Below, piece by piece: positions 1 to 8,358 of a stretch of DNA of 64,000 bases (positions are counted from its first letter, which is position 1; each line of letters begins with the position of its first letter). The notes beneath the pieces are model-generated. The model was not told the origin of the DNA, did no database searches, and saw nothing but the letters and a program-made list of their open reading frames with translations. Position numbers and translations under genes: made by a program. Source of the DNA: Streptomyces rhizoryzae (lineage in GTDB: Bacteria > Actinomycetota > Actinomycetes > Streptomycetales > Streptomycetaceae); assembly GCF_023155275.1 (NCBI RefSeq), contig NZ_JALMUV010000002.1, positions 186,001 to 250,000 on the forward strand. Reading direction: 5' to 3'.

Positions 1-1452
1 AAGGTGGATCCGATCACGGGGCCGGGTGGTCCGGTGCATCCGATGGCGCGGGCGATGAATGCGATCGGCTATGACGCGGCGGCGCTGGGGAATCACGAGT
101 TCAATTACGGGATTCCGGTGCTGCGGAAGTTCGAGGAGAGCTGCCGTTTTCCGCTGCTGGGGGCGAACGCGGTGGATGCCAGGACCTTGCGGCCGGCGTT
201 CCGGCCGTATGTGATCAAGCGGTTGCGGACGCCGCGCGGGCGGGATGTGCGGGTGGCGGTGCTGGGGCTGACGAATCCGGGGATCGCGCTGTGGGACAAG
301 GCGCATGTCCAGGGGAAGCTGGCGTTCCCGGGCCTGGAGGAGCAGGCGGCGAAGTGGGTGCCGAAGCTGCGGTCGATGGGTGCGGACGTGGTGATCGTGG
401 CGGCGCATTCGGGGGCGAGCGGTGCGTCGTCGTACGGGGATCAGCTGCCGTATGTGGAGAACGCGGCGGCGCTGGTGGCGGAGAAGGTGCCGGGGATCGA
501 CGCGATTCTGGTGGGGCACGCGCATGTGGAGATCCCGGAGCGGCGGGTGGTGAACAAGGCGACGGGCCGGGAGGTGGTGCTGTCGGAGCCGTTGAAGTGG
601 GGGCAGCGGCTGTCGTTGTTCGATGTGGAGGTGGAGTGGCGCCGGGGCCGCTGGGAGGTGGCTTCGCTGGGTTCGCGGGTGCTGAATGCGAATACGGTGG
701 CGGAGGATGCGCGGATCACGGGCATGCTGCGGGCGGCGCATGCGAAGGTCGTGGCGTATGTGAACCGGGTGATCGGCAAGTCCGTGGTGGAGATGTCGGC
801 GGAGCAAGCGCCGGTGCGGGATACGGCGATGCTGGATTTCATCGCGTTCGTGCAGGCGGAGGCGGTGCGCAAGGCGCTGGCGGGGTCGGCGTCGGCGTCG
901 TTGCCGGTGTTGTCGCAGGCGTCGTGCTTCTCGCGTACGGCGCGGGTGCCGGCCGGTGAGGTGTCGATCCGGTCGATGGCGGCGCTGTATCCGTTCGACA
1001 ACACGCTGGAGGCGCGGGTGCTGACGGGGAAGCAGCTGCGCGAGTATCTGGAGTTCTCGGCGCGGTATTACGTGCAGACGGCACCCGGCGGTCCGGTGGA
1101 TCCGGCGCGGATCACGAATGCGGACGGTACGCCGGATTACAACTACGACGTGGTGCGCGGGGTGTCGTACGAGGTCGATATCGCCCAGCCGGTGGGCCGG
1201 CGGATCGGGAAACTGGCGTTCGGCGGGAAGCCGGTCGAGGACGGGGCGCGGTTCGTGCTGGCGGTGAACAACTACCGGGCGAACGGCGGCGGTGGTTTCC
1301 CGCACGTCGCGTCGGCGGAGCAGGTGTGGTCGACGTCGGAGGAGATCCGGAATTTGATCATCGCGTGGGTGGAGGCGAGCGGGGTGATCGACCCGGCGGC
1401 CTTCGGCCCGGCGGAGTGGCGGCTGACGCGGGAGGGGGTGCCGGTGTTCTGA
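1..1452 (+). CDS. 5'-nucleotidase / 2',3'-cyclic phosphodiesterase family metallophosphoesterase (5' end cut by window)
   Basis: This is the 3' part of a gene that enters at the left edge; the frame is already open at base 1. The protein hydrolyses phosphate from nucleotides or cyclic nucleotides, usually outside the cell. Visible motifs are the metallophosphatase GNHE (about 30 codons in), AAHSG near codon 133 and the metal ligands in VGHAH near codon 170. A C-terminal 5'-nucleotidase domain follows (about codons 255-450), with YPFDNTLEA and the substrate-binding stretch NNYRANGGGGFP. The sequence in this last part resembles the CpdB branch (2',3'-cyclic nucleotides) at least as much as UshA, so the exact substrate is open. 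The first metal motif and any signal peptide lie outside the window. It converges on the N-hydroxylase gene. Confidence 0.9.
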   Translation, partial: KVDPITGPGGPVHPMARAMNAIGYDAAALGNHEFNYGIPVLRKFEESCRFPLLGANAVDARTLRPAFRPYVIKRLRTPRGRDVRVAVLGLTNPGIALWDKAHVQGKLAFPGLEEQAAKWVPKLRSMGADVVIVAAHSGASGASSYGDQLPYVENAAALVAEKVPGIDAILVGHAHVEIPERRVVNKATGREVVLSEPLKWGQRLSLFDVEVEWRRGRWEVASLGSRVLNANTVAEDARITGMLRAAHAKVVAYVNRVIGKSVVEMSAEQAPVRDTAMLDFIAFVQAEAVRKALAGSASASLPVLSQASCFSRTARVPAGEVSIRSMAALYPFDNTLEARVLTGKQLREYLEFSARYYVQTAPGGPVDPARITNADGTPDYNYDVVRGVSYEVDIAQPVGRRIGKLAFGGKPVEDGARFVLAVNNYRANGGGGFPHVASAEQVWSTSEEIRNLIIAWVEASGVIDPAAFGPAEWRLTREGVPVF

Positions 1453-1474
1453 CGCCGGTCCTTGCGGGTGGTCG

Positions 1475-1517
1475 CCGCCCCTCTCCCCGGTCCGTTCGGG
1501 CCGGGTGGGAGGGGCGG
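1475..1517. terminator. hairpin between convergent genes
   Basis: Outer arms CCGCCCCTC (1475-1483) and GAGGGGCGG (1509-1517) are perfectly complementary. The inner CCCCGG/CCGGG stretch extends the stem around a short loop. It lies between two convergent stop codons, so it can serve as a bidirectional intrinsic terminator. There is no U-tract, as is usual in these genomes. Confidence 0.6.
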
Positions 1518-1524
1518 TGGCGTG

Positions 1525-2955
1525 TCAGTGGCGTGGGACGAGGTGGGAGGTCTGGCGGGGGACGGTGGGATGGGGGGACGGGGGGTGGGTGAGGCCGAAG
1601 GTGGTGAAGGCGGTGCGGGTGGGGAGGGGGTAGGGGGTGGTGCCGGTGAGGGAGTTGAGGATGGTGGCGCTGCGCCAGGCGGCGAGGCCGAGGTCGGGGG
1701 TGCCGACGCCGTGGGTGTGGCGTTCGGCGTTCTGGACGTGGATGGAGCCGGTGATGGCGGGGTCGAGGACGAGGCGGTGCTGGGCGTCGACGCGGGGGCG
1801 GTCGGAGGCGTCGCGGCGGAGGTAGGGGTCGAGGGCGGCGAGGAGGGTGTCGAGGCGGCGTTCGCGGTAGCCGGTGGCGAGGACGACGGCGTCGGTGGTG
1901 AGGCGGGAGCGGGTGCCCTGGTGGGTGTGTTCCAGGTGGAGTTCGACCTTGGTGGTGCCGACGCGGCCGGCGGTGCGGACCTGGACGCCGGGGGTGAGGA
2001 CGGCGCCCGGCCAGCCGCCGTCGAGGGTGCGGCGGTAGAGCTCGTCGTGGATGGCGGCGAGGGTGTCGTGGTCGACGCCCTTGTAGAGCTGCCACTGGGC
2101 GGGGAGGAGCTCGTCGCGGACGCGTTCGGGGAGGGCGTGGAAGTAGCGGGTGTAGTCGGGGGTGAAGTGCTCCAGGCCGAGTTTGCTGTATTCCATCGGC
2201 GCGAAGGCCGGGGTGCGGGCGAGCCAGTGGAGGTTCTCGCGGCCGGCGGGGCGGGCGCGGAGCTGGTCGAGGAAGATCTCGGCGCCCGACTGGCCGGCGC
2301 CGATGACGGTGAGGTGGTCGGCGGCGAGGAGTCGTTCGCGGTGGTGGAGGTAGTCGGCGCTGTGGATGACGGGGACGGCGGGGGCCTCGGCGAGGGGGCG
2401 GAGGGGGATGGGGATGTGGGGGGCGGTGCCGATGCCGAGGACGAGGTTGCGGGCGTAGGTGCGGCCGAGGGCTTCGGCTTCACCGTCGGCGTCGAGCTGG
2501 GTGAAGTCGACCTCGAAAAGGTGGCGTTCGTGGTTCCAGCGGACGGCGTCGATGTGGTGGCCGAAGTGGAGGGTGGGGAGGTTTTCGCTGACCCAGCGGC
2601 AGTAGGCGTCGTATTCGGCGCGGTGGGTGTGGAAGCGCTCGGCGAAGTAGAAGGGGAAGAGGCGGTCGCGGGCCTTGAGGTAGTTGAGGAAGGTCCAGGG
2701 GCTGGTGGGGTCGGCGAGGGTGACGAGGTCGGCGAGGAAGGGGACTTGGAGGGTGGCGCCGTCGATGAGGAGGCCGGGGTGCCACTGGAAGGCGGGGTGC
2801 TGGTCGTAGAAGGCGGTGCGGAGGTCGGTGAGGGGGTGGGCGAGGGCGGCGAGGGAGAGGTTGAACGGGCCGATGCCGATGCCGGCGAGATCGAGCGGGG
2901 CGTCGGGGCCGGGGGCGTCGGCGGTGCCGGGCTCGGTGTGCGAGGGGGTGTTCAT
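1525..2955 (-). CDS. IucD/DesB-like FAD-dependent amine N-hydroxylase (lysine/ornithine/diamine N-monooxygenase)
   Basis: 476 residues, normal for the family (about 430-480). It adds a hydroxyl to the terminal amine of a diamine or diamino acid using FAD, NADPH and O2, the first step to a hydroxamate siderophore. Seen: an N-terminal FAD motif GIGIGPFNLSLAAL (about residues 24-37), the QWHPG and QVPFLADLVTL substrate/FAD block, an NADPH motif VIGAGQSGAEIFLDQL near residue 215, and the C-terminal ATGYR motif. The ATG at 2955 overlaps the decarboxylase stop as ATGA, so the two genes are translationally coupled. With a decarboxylase as partner the likely substrate is the decarboxylated diamine (cadaverine, putrescine or diaminopropane), as for DesB. 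No acyltransferase or NIS synthetase gene follows; the next gene is the convergent phosphoesterase. Confidence 0.88.
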   Translation of the reverse strand: MNTPSHTEPGTADAPGPDAPLDLAGIGIGPFNLSLAALAHPLTDLRTAFYDQHPAFQWHPGLLIDGATLQVPFLADLVTLADPTSPWTFLNYLKARDRLFPFYFAERFHTHRAEYDAYCRWVSENLPTLHFGHHIDAVRWNHERHLFEVDFTQLDADGEAEALGRTYARNLVLGIGTAPHIPIPLRPLAEAPAVPVIHSADYLHHRERLLAADHLTVIGAGQSGAEIFLDQLRARPAGRENLHWLARTPAFAPMEYSKLGLEHFTPDYTRYFHALPERVRDELLPAQWQLYKGVDHDTLAAIHDELYRRTLDGGWPGAVLTPGVQVRTAGRVGTTKVELHLEHTHQGTRSRLTTDAVVLATGYRERRLDTLLAALDPYLRRDASDRPRVDAQHRLVLDPAITGSIHVQNAERHTHGVGTPDLGLAAWRSATILNSLTGTTPYPLPTRTAFTTFGLTHPPSPHPTVPRQTSHLVPRH

Positions 2956-4508
2956 CGGGGGGTGTGGCCTTCCACGAGTTTGAGGAGGGTGGTGAGGTCT
3001 CCGGGTTGCGTGTGGGGGTTGAGGAGGGTGACTTTGAGCCAGAGGCCGGTGGGGGTGGTGGCGCGGCCGAGGACGGCGTGGCCCTCGGCCAGGAGGGTGC
3101 GGCGGATGGTGGCGAGGGTGGTGTCGTCGGCACCGGTGGGGCGGAAGAGGACGGTGGTGAGGGTGGGGCGGGAGTGGAGTTCGAGGCGGGGGTGGTCCTC
3201 GATGAGGTCGGCGAGGGTGCGGGCGGCGGCCAGGGTGCGGTCGACGAGGTCGCCGAGGCCCTGGCGGCCGAGGGCTTTGAGGGTGGCGGCGATCTTGAGG
3301 ATGTCGGGGCGGCGGGTGGTGCGCAGCGAGCGGCCGAGGAGGTCGGGGAGGCCGGCTTCGGTGTCGTCGTCGGCGTTGAGGTAGTCGGCCTGGTGGGCGA
3401 GGGGGGCCAGGGTGGTGGGGGTGGGGACGGCGAGGAGGCCGGCGGCGACCGGTTGCCAGCCGAGTTTGTGCAGGTCGAGGGTGACGGTGTGGGCGCGGCT
3501 GAGGCCGGTGAGGGCGGTGTGGTGGGTGCTGCTGAAGAGGAGCGGGCCACCGTAGGACGCGTCGATGTGGAAGCGGGCGCCGTGCTGCTCGGCGAGGTCG
3601 GCGAGGGCGGGGAGGGGGTCGATGGCGCCGGAGTCGGTGGTGCCTGCGGTGGCGACGAGGAGGACCGGGCTGCGGGGGCTGGTGGGGCCCGACCGGGCGG
3701 CCGGGCCGGCGAGTTCGGTGAGGCAGGTGTGGACGGTGTGGGGGTCGAGGGTGCCGTTGGGGGTGGGGAGGGTGAGGGGTTCGGGGAGGCCGAGGAGCCA
3801 GGCGGCGCGGTGGATGCTGTGGTGGGCGTTGGCGCCGCAGACGATGCGGAGCGGGCCGGCGGCACCCCGGGCCCCGGCGCGGCCGACGCCCCCCGCTCCC
3901 CCGGCGACCCACCCGTCCCCGGCGCTCCCGGCGTACCCAGCACCCCACGCGCTCCCGCCTCCCCCGGCTCCCCCCTCTCTCCCGGTGCCCCGGGCGGCCT
4001 CGCGGGCGAGGAGGACGGCGAGCTGGTTGGACTCGGTGCCGCCGGTGGTGACCAGGGCGTCCGGGGCGTCGGCCCGGGGGTGGACGAGGGCGGCCAGGGT
4101 GCGGGCGGTGAGGGCTTCCAGGGCGGAGGCGGCGGGGGCCTGGTCCCAGGAGTCGAGCGAGGGGTTGAGGGCGCTGGCGGCGAGGTCGGCGGCGGCGGCC
4201 ACGGCCAGCGGGGGGCAGTGGAGGTGGGCGGCGCAGTGCGGGTCGGCGGGGTCGGCGGCACCGGCGGCGAGGGTGTGGACGAGGGTGCGCAGGGCGGTGT
4301 GCGGTCCTGCGCCTTCCTCGGGCAGGAGGGGCAGGCAGGCGTCGCGGACGTGGCGGGCGACGGTGTCCGGGCCGCCGGGCGGGAGGGGCCCGGAGCGGTC
4401 CTGGGCGCCGGTGGTGAGGGCGTCGAGGACGGTGTCGAGGAGCGGACGGAGCGCGCGGGGGCCGTCGGTGCCGCCTGCGAGGGCGGTGCCGGCAGGGGCG
4501 TCGGGCAT
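2952..4508 (-). CDS. PLP-dependent group II decarboxylase (siderophore-type diamino-acid decarboxylase)
   Basis: 518 residues. It decarboxylates an amino acid, probably lysine, ornithine or diaminobutyrate, to the amine that the next enzyme hydroxylates. Seen: the SLDSWDQ substrate-site block, TTGGTESNQLAVLLARE, HIDASYGGP, and the PLP lysine in LDLHKLGWQP at about residue 348. It is more divergent from classical DesA than expected, so RhbB-like diaminobutyrate decarboxylase is an alternative. Start: the ATG at 4508 has GAAGAAGAG seven bases upstream; a GTG at 4541 would add 11 residues but has no ribosome site. Odd: residues about 170-215 are almost only Gly, Ala and Ser, a low-complexity insert inside an otherwise normal fold. 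It is first gene of a two-gene operon, behind an iron-box-like site. Confidence 0.85.
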   Translation of the reverse strand: MPDAPAGTALAGGTDGPRALRPLLDTVLDALTTGAQDRSGPLPPGGPDTVARHVRDACLPLLPEEGAGPHTALRTLVHTLAAGAADPADPHCAAHLHCPPLAVAAAADLAASALNPSLDSWDQAPAASALEALTARTLAALVHPRADAPDALVTTGGTESNQLAVLLAREAARGTGREGGAGGGGSAWGAGYAGSAGDGWVAGGAGGVGRAGARGAAGPLRIVCGANAHHSIHRAAWLLGLPEPLTLPTPNGTLDPHTVHTCLTELAGPAARSGPTSPRSPVLLVATAGTTDSGAIDPLPALADLAEQHGARFHIDASYGGPLLFSSTHHTALTGLSRAHTVTLDLHKLGWQPVAAGLLAVPTPTTLAPLAHQADYLNADDDTEAGLPDLLGRSLRTTRRPDILKIAATLKALGRQGLGDLVDRTLAAARTLADLIEDHPRLELHSRPTLTTVLFRPTGADDTTLATIRRTLLAEGHAVLGRATTPTGLWLKVTLLNPHTQPGDLTTLLKLVEGHTPR

Positions 4509-4549
4509 CAAGAGGCTCTTCTTCAAAGGGAGTTGGTGCACGGCGCACC

Positions 4550-4568
4550 GGGTCTTAGGCCGCCCTAA
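4550..4568 (-). promoter_or_regulatory. candidate iron box (DmdR/IdeR-type operator)
   Basis: An inverted repeat CTTAGG-N4-CCTAAG lies at 4554-4569, 42-60 nt upstream of the chosen decarboxylase start. Against the actinobacterial iron box TTAGGTTAGGCTAACCTAA it keeps the TTAGGC core and one CCTAA half, about 11 of 19 positions, so it is a weak match. Iron-repressed siderophore genes usually carry this box, which fits the gene pair. Binding is inferred only. Confidence 0.5.
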
Positions 4569-4742
4569 GTTACTGGCCCGGTACGGCGGGTATCCACCCG
4601 TTGCGGCGGGACCACCCGTTCGTGGGACGGTTGTCCCGCAGGTGTTCGGTTGCCTGCGGTCTTGCGCGGCGTCGGGTGCGGATGCGGGGGCGCGGGGTGC
4701 GGGTGCCCGTCCGCGGGCCCCGCGCCGTCCGCTTCCGTGGGG

Positions 4743-7265
4743 CTACCGCTGCGCGGCCGCGGCGCGTACGCGCAGGGCCCGGCGGAGGTCGTCGAGCTGG
4801 TCGTCGAGGGTGCGGCGCAGGGCCGGGGTGGGGCCGGCGTCGGCCAGGCAGCGTTCGCCGAGGCGGAGGGTGGCGTCCTCGATGAAGGCGGCGGGGAAGG
4901 CGAAGCGCCCGGCGGCCTTGGCCAGGGCGGGTCCGCGGCGCTCGGCGAGCGCGGTGACCTCGGTGAAGTACCGGGTGACGTAGGGCCGGAGCAGGTCCTG
5001 CTGCTCGGGGGCCCAGAAGCCGGTGGCGGTGGCGGTGAAGAGGTAGTTGGACAGGGCGGCGTCCTCGTCGGTGGTGAACAGGGCGTCCCAGGCGGCCTGT
5101 TTGGCGGCGGGGTCGGGCAGGGCGGCGCGGCAGCGGGCGGCGCCTTCGCGGCCGGTGGCGCTGGGGTCGCGGGCGAGGGCGGCGTCGATGGTGTCGGCGG
5201 TGGTGGCGCCGAGGGTGGCGAGCCGGGCGAGGAGGCGCCAGCGCAGTTCGTGGTCGAGTGCCGGGCCGCCGGGGACGCTGTCGCCGTCGAGCCAGTCCTG
5301 GAGGCCCTCGGGGGTGGTGGCGCTGTCGATGAAGGCGCGGACGGCGGTGAGGCGGAGGCCCGCCTCGGGGCCGTGGCCGGGGCCTTCGGTGCGGCGCAGG
5401 AGGTCGCGGCTGAGGTCGGTGAGGGTGGTGAGGGCGGTGTGGCGTTCGGGGAGGGGGAGGTAGCGGTCGGCGATCTGGGTGCGGGCGAACGCGAGGACGC
5501 CCTGGACGACGGCGAGGTCGGTCTCGTGCGGGAGGTGGTCGCGGGCCGCGTCGAGGTAGGCGGCGGGCGCCAGTTCGCCGTCGCGGACGAGGTCGCGGGC
5601 GGCGTTCCAGACGACGGCGCGGGTGAGCGGGTCGGGGAGGGCGGACAGGGAGCGGGCGGCGGTCTCCCAGGAGGCGGGGTCGAAGCGGACCTTGGCGTAG
5701 CTGAGGTCGCCGTCGTTGAGGACGACGAGGGCGGGGGCCGCGCGGGGGGTGGTGTGGCGGGGCGGGTTGCCGTCGGCGGGGATGTCGAGTTCGAAGCGGT
5801 CGCGGGGGGTGAGGCGGCCGGGGTGGTGCGGGTCGGGGTCGTAGCTGCCGACGGCGATGCGGTGCGGGCGGGTGCCGGTGTGGGTGAGGTCGAGGTGCCA
5901 GCTGCCGTGGTCGGGGGTGACGGTGGGGGTGAGGGTGTCGACGCCGCTGGTGCGCAGCCAGCGTGCGGCCCAGGCGTGCACGTCGCGGTCGGTGGCGTGG
6001 GCGAGGGAGTCGAGGAAGTCGGCGAGGGTGGCGTTGCCGAAGCGGTGGCGGGCGAAGTGCTCGTTGATGCCGGCGAGGAAGTCCTTCTCGCCCATCCAGG
6101 CGACGAGCTGGCGGAGCGCGGAGGCGCCCTTGGCGTAGGAGATGCCGTCGAAGTTCAGGAGGGCGGAGGCGGTGTCGGGGACGTTCTCGGGGGCGACGGG
6201 GTGGGTGGAGGGGCGCTGGTCGGCGTCGTAGCCCCAGCTCTTGCGGGCGATGGCGAAGTCGGTCCAGGTGCCGGTGTGGCGGGTGGCTTCGGAGAGGACC
6301 TGGTAGCCCATGTACTCGGCGAAGGACTCGTTGAGCCAGATGTCGTCCCACCACCTGAGGGTGACGAGGTCGCCGAACCACATGTGGGCCATCTCGTGGG
6401 CGATGACCATGCCGCGGGTCTGGCGTTCGGTGTCGGTGACGGCGGAGCGGAAGACGTATTCGTCGCGGAAGGTGACCAGGCCGGGGTTCTCCATGGCGCC
6501 GGCGTTGAATTCGGGGACGAACGCCTGGTCGTAGGAGTCGAAGGGGTAGGGCTCCTCGAAGATCTGGTGGTAGCGGTCGAAGCAGCGGCGGGTGAGGTCG
6601 AGGAGTTCTTCGGCGTCGGCGTCGAGGTGGGGGGCGAGGGAGCGGCGGCAGTGGAGGCCGAAGGGCAGGCCGGCGTGTTCGGTGCGGACGGAGTGCCAGG
6701 GGCCGGCGGCGACGGCGACGAGGTAGGGCGAGATGCGGGGGGTGGTGGCGGCCTTCCAGGTGCCGTCGGGGAGTTGGGTGGTGCGGGCGTTGGCGAGGAC
6801 GGTCCAGGTGGGCGGGGCGGTGACGGTGAGGTCGACGGTGGCCTTGAGGTCGGGCTGGTCGAAGGCGCCGAAGACGCGCTGGACGTCGTCGAGGAAGAGC
6901 TGGGTGTAGGTGTAGGTCTCGCCGTCGGCGGGGTCGGTGAAGCGGTGCATGCCTTCGCCGGTGCGGGAGTAGCGCATGGTGGCGTGCAGTGCGAGCCGGT
7001 GGGGGCCGGCGGTCAGGCCGGGGAGCGGGAGGCGGTTGCCGTCGAGGGTGGCGGGGTCGAGGGGGTGGCCGTCGAGGGTGGCGGTGTGCAGCCGGTCGGG
7101 TTTGATCTCGGCGAAGGTGTCGCCGGCGGTGCGGGAGGTGAAGTCGATGGTGGTGTGGGAGGTGAAGTGCTCGTCGCCGCCGGTCAGGTCGAGGGCGATG
7201 GCGTAGTGGTGGACGTCCAGGAGCTGGGCGCGGGCTTCGGCTTCGGGGCGCTGGAGTGCGGGCAT
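4743..7265 (-). CDS. pepN: aminopeptidase N (M1 zinc metallopeptidase)
   Basis: 840 residues from the ATG at 7265, the usual length for Streptomyces PepN. It removes N-terminal residues from peptides in the cytoplasm; no signal peptide is visible. Seen: the exopeptidase motif GAMEN near residue 253, the zinc motif HEMAH near residue 290 with the third ligand in NESFAEY about 18 residues on, and a long helical C-terminal ERAP1-like domain (about 500-840). The N-terminus MPALQRPEAEARAQLL is a natural family start. Odd: there is no stop codon between this gene and the AraC gene upstream, so the frame stays open to 8222, and the ATG at 7265 has only a poor ribosome site. Either the two proteins are fused, or a stop/frameshift has been lost or mis-sequenced. 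Confidence 0.93.
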   Translation of the reverse strand: MPALQRPEAEARAQLLDVHHYAIALDLTGGDEHFTSHTTIDFTSRTAGDTFAEIKPDRLHTATLDGHPLDPATLDGNRLPLPGLTAGPHRLALHATMRYSRTGEGMHRFTDPADGETYTYTQLFLDDVQRVFGAFDQPDLKATVDLTVTAPPTWTVLANARTTQLPDGTWKAATTPRISPYLVAVAAGPWHSVRTEHAGLPFGLHCRRSLAPHLDADAEELLDLTRRCFDRYHQIFEEPYPFDSYDQAFVPEFNAGAMENPGLVTFRDEYVFRSAVTDTERQTRGMVIAHEMAHMWFGDLVTLRWWDDIWLNESFAEYMGYQVLSEATRHTGTWTDFAIARKSWGYDADQRPSTHPVAPENVPDTASALLNFDGISYAKGASALRQLVAWMGEKDFLAGINEHFARHRFGNATLADFLDSLAHATDRDVHAWAARWLRTSGVDTLTPTVTPDHGSWHLDLTHTGTRPHRIAVGSYDPDPHHPGRLTPRDRFELDIPADGNPPRHTTPRAAPALVVLNDGDLSYAKVRFDPASWETAARSLSALPDPLTRAVVWNAARDLVRDGELAPAAYLDAARDHLPHETDLAVVQGVLAFARTQIADRYLPLPERHTALTTLTDLSRDLLRRTEGPGHGPEAGLRLTAVRAFIDSATTPEGLQDWLDGDSVPGGPALDHELRWRLLARLATLGATTADTIDAALARDPSATGREGAARCRAALPDPAAKQAAWDALFTTDEDAALSNYLFTATATGFWAPEQQDLLRPYVTRYFTEVTALAERRGPALAKAAGRFAFPAAFIEDATLRLGERCLADAGPTPALRRTLDDQLDDLRRALRVRAAAAQR

Positions 7266-8222
7266 GGGGCCATGCTGCCCGGTGCCGGCCGGGGTGGTCC
7301 ACGGTCGGGCGCGCCGGGGTGCGGGTGCGGTGGGGTCAGGGGCGCCGCCGCCGACGACCGGGGGCTTGTCGGGGTCCGGGACGCGGGTGGACCAGCCGCC
7401 GGGGACGGCGCGGGTCTGGCGGTCGCGGAAGCGGGCGGGGGCCAGGCCGACGCGGCGGGTGAACAGGCGGCTGAAGTAGGCCGGGTCGTCGTAGCCGACG
7501 CGGCGGGCGACGGCGGCGACCGGGAGGGCGGTGCCGGCGAGGAGTTCCTTGGCGCGGCCCAGGCGGATGCCGAGGAGGTAGTCCTTGGGGCTGCATCCGG
7601 CGCAGCGGCGGACGGCGGCGCGCAGGCCGGCCGGGGTCAGGCCGTGCCGGGCGGCGTGCTCGGCGACCGTGAGGGGCAGGAAGGCGTCCCGGGCCAGGGC
7701 GCGCAGGACCGGTTCGCCGTCCGCGCCGGTGTCGGCGCGGGCGCGGCGCAGGGCGACCAGGAGTTCGTGGACGGCGGCGGCGGTCTCGACCTCCAGGAGC
7801 GGGTTGCCGCGGCGGGCGGCGCGGGCGATCCGGCCGACCGCGGCGCGGGCCGGGTCGGCGTCGGTGAGCGGGACGAGCGGCTGCCGGTGGTCGATGTAGC
7901 CGAGTTCGGTGTAGGTGTCGGCGGCCGGGCCGGTGAAGTCCACGAAGCTCTCGTCCCAGCCGGTGGCGGGGTCGGCGCCGTAGTGGTGCGGGACGCCGGG
8001 CAGCAGCCACAGCAGGGCGGGGGCGGTGACGGTGCGGCGGTGGCCGTCGGGGGTGGTGAGGAAGCCGCGGCCGGCGCTGATGACGACGGCGACGTGGTGG
8101 TCGAGGGTGCGCGGGCCGACCGGCGGCAGGGTGCCGTACTGGAGGCCGACGCCCAGGCAGACCAGGCCGAGCCGGTGGTGGACCGGGCTGGGGGTGAAGT
8201 AGCGCATCCAGGTGTGGTACAT
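7266..8222 (-). CDS. AraC-family transcriptional regulator, in frame with pepN without a stop
   Basis: 319 codons before the PepN methionine. An N-terminal cupin-like sensing half (about 1-165; PGVPHHYGADP block) is followed by an AraC double helix-turn-helix (about 180-270) with LRAAVRRCAGCSPKDYL and VGYDDPAYFSRLFTRRVG. AraC proteins of this kind normally end about ten residues after RFRDR. Here about 50 Pro/Gly/Arg-rich residues follow and run straight into PepN. A TGA in another frame at 7336-7338 would end a normal-length protein if the true sequence differs by one base. The ATG at 8222 has GGGAGG nine bases upstream. It is divergent from the GH35 beta-galactosidase gene, which is its most likely target by position. 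Confidence 0.8.
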
Positions 8223-8358
8223 GCCGGCCGGCCTCCCGTCGCCGTGCGCCGCCGCTCCGTCGAACCGTCCAAACAGCTCCGATCTTTGTCCATGGACCGG
8301 CGGACCGCCAGAGGGCGAGGGTGGGGGCGGCCGGTCGGTGCGGGGACGGGAGGCGCGG

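Noticed and set aside
4624..4637. GGGAC-GGTT-GTCCC hairpin after pepN as a terminator
   Set aside because: Only a 5-bp stem, 100 bases past the pepN stop; too weak to call.
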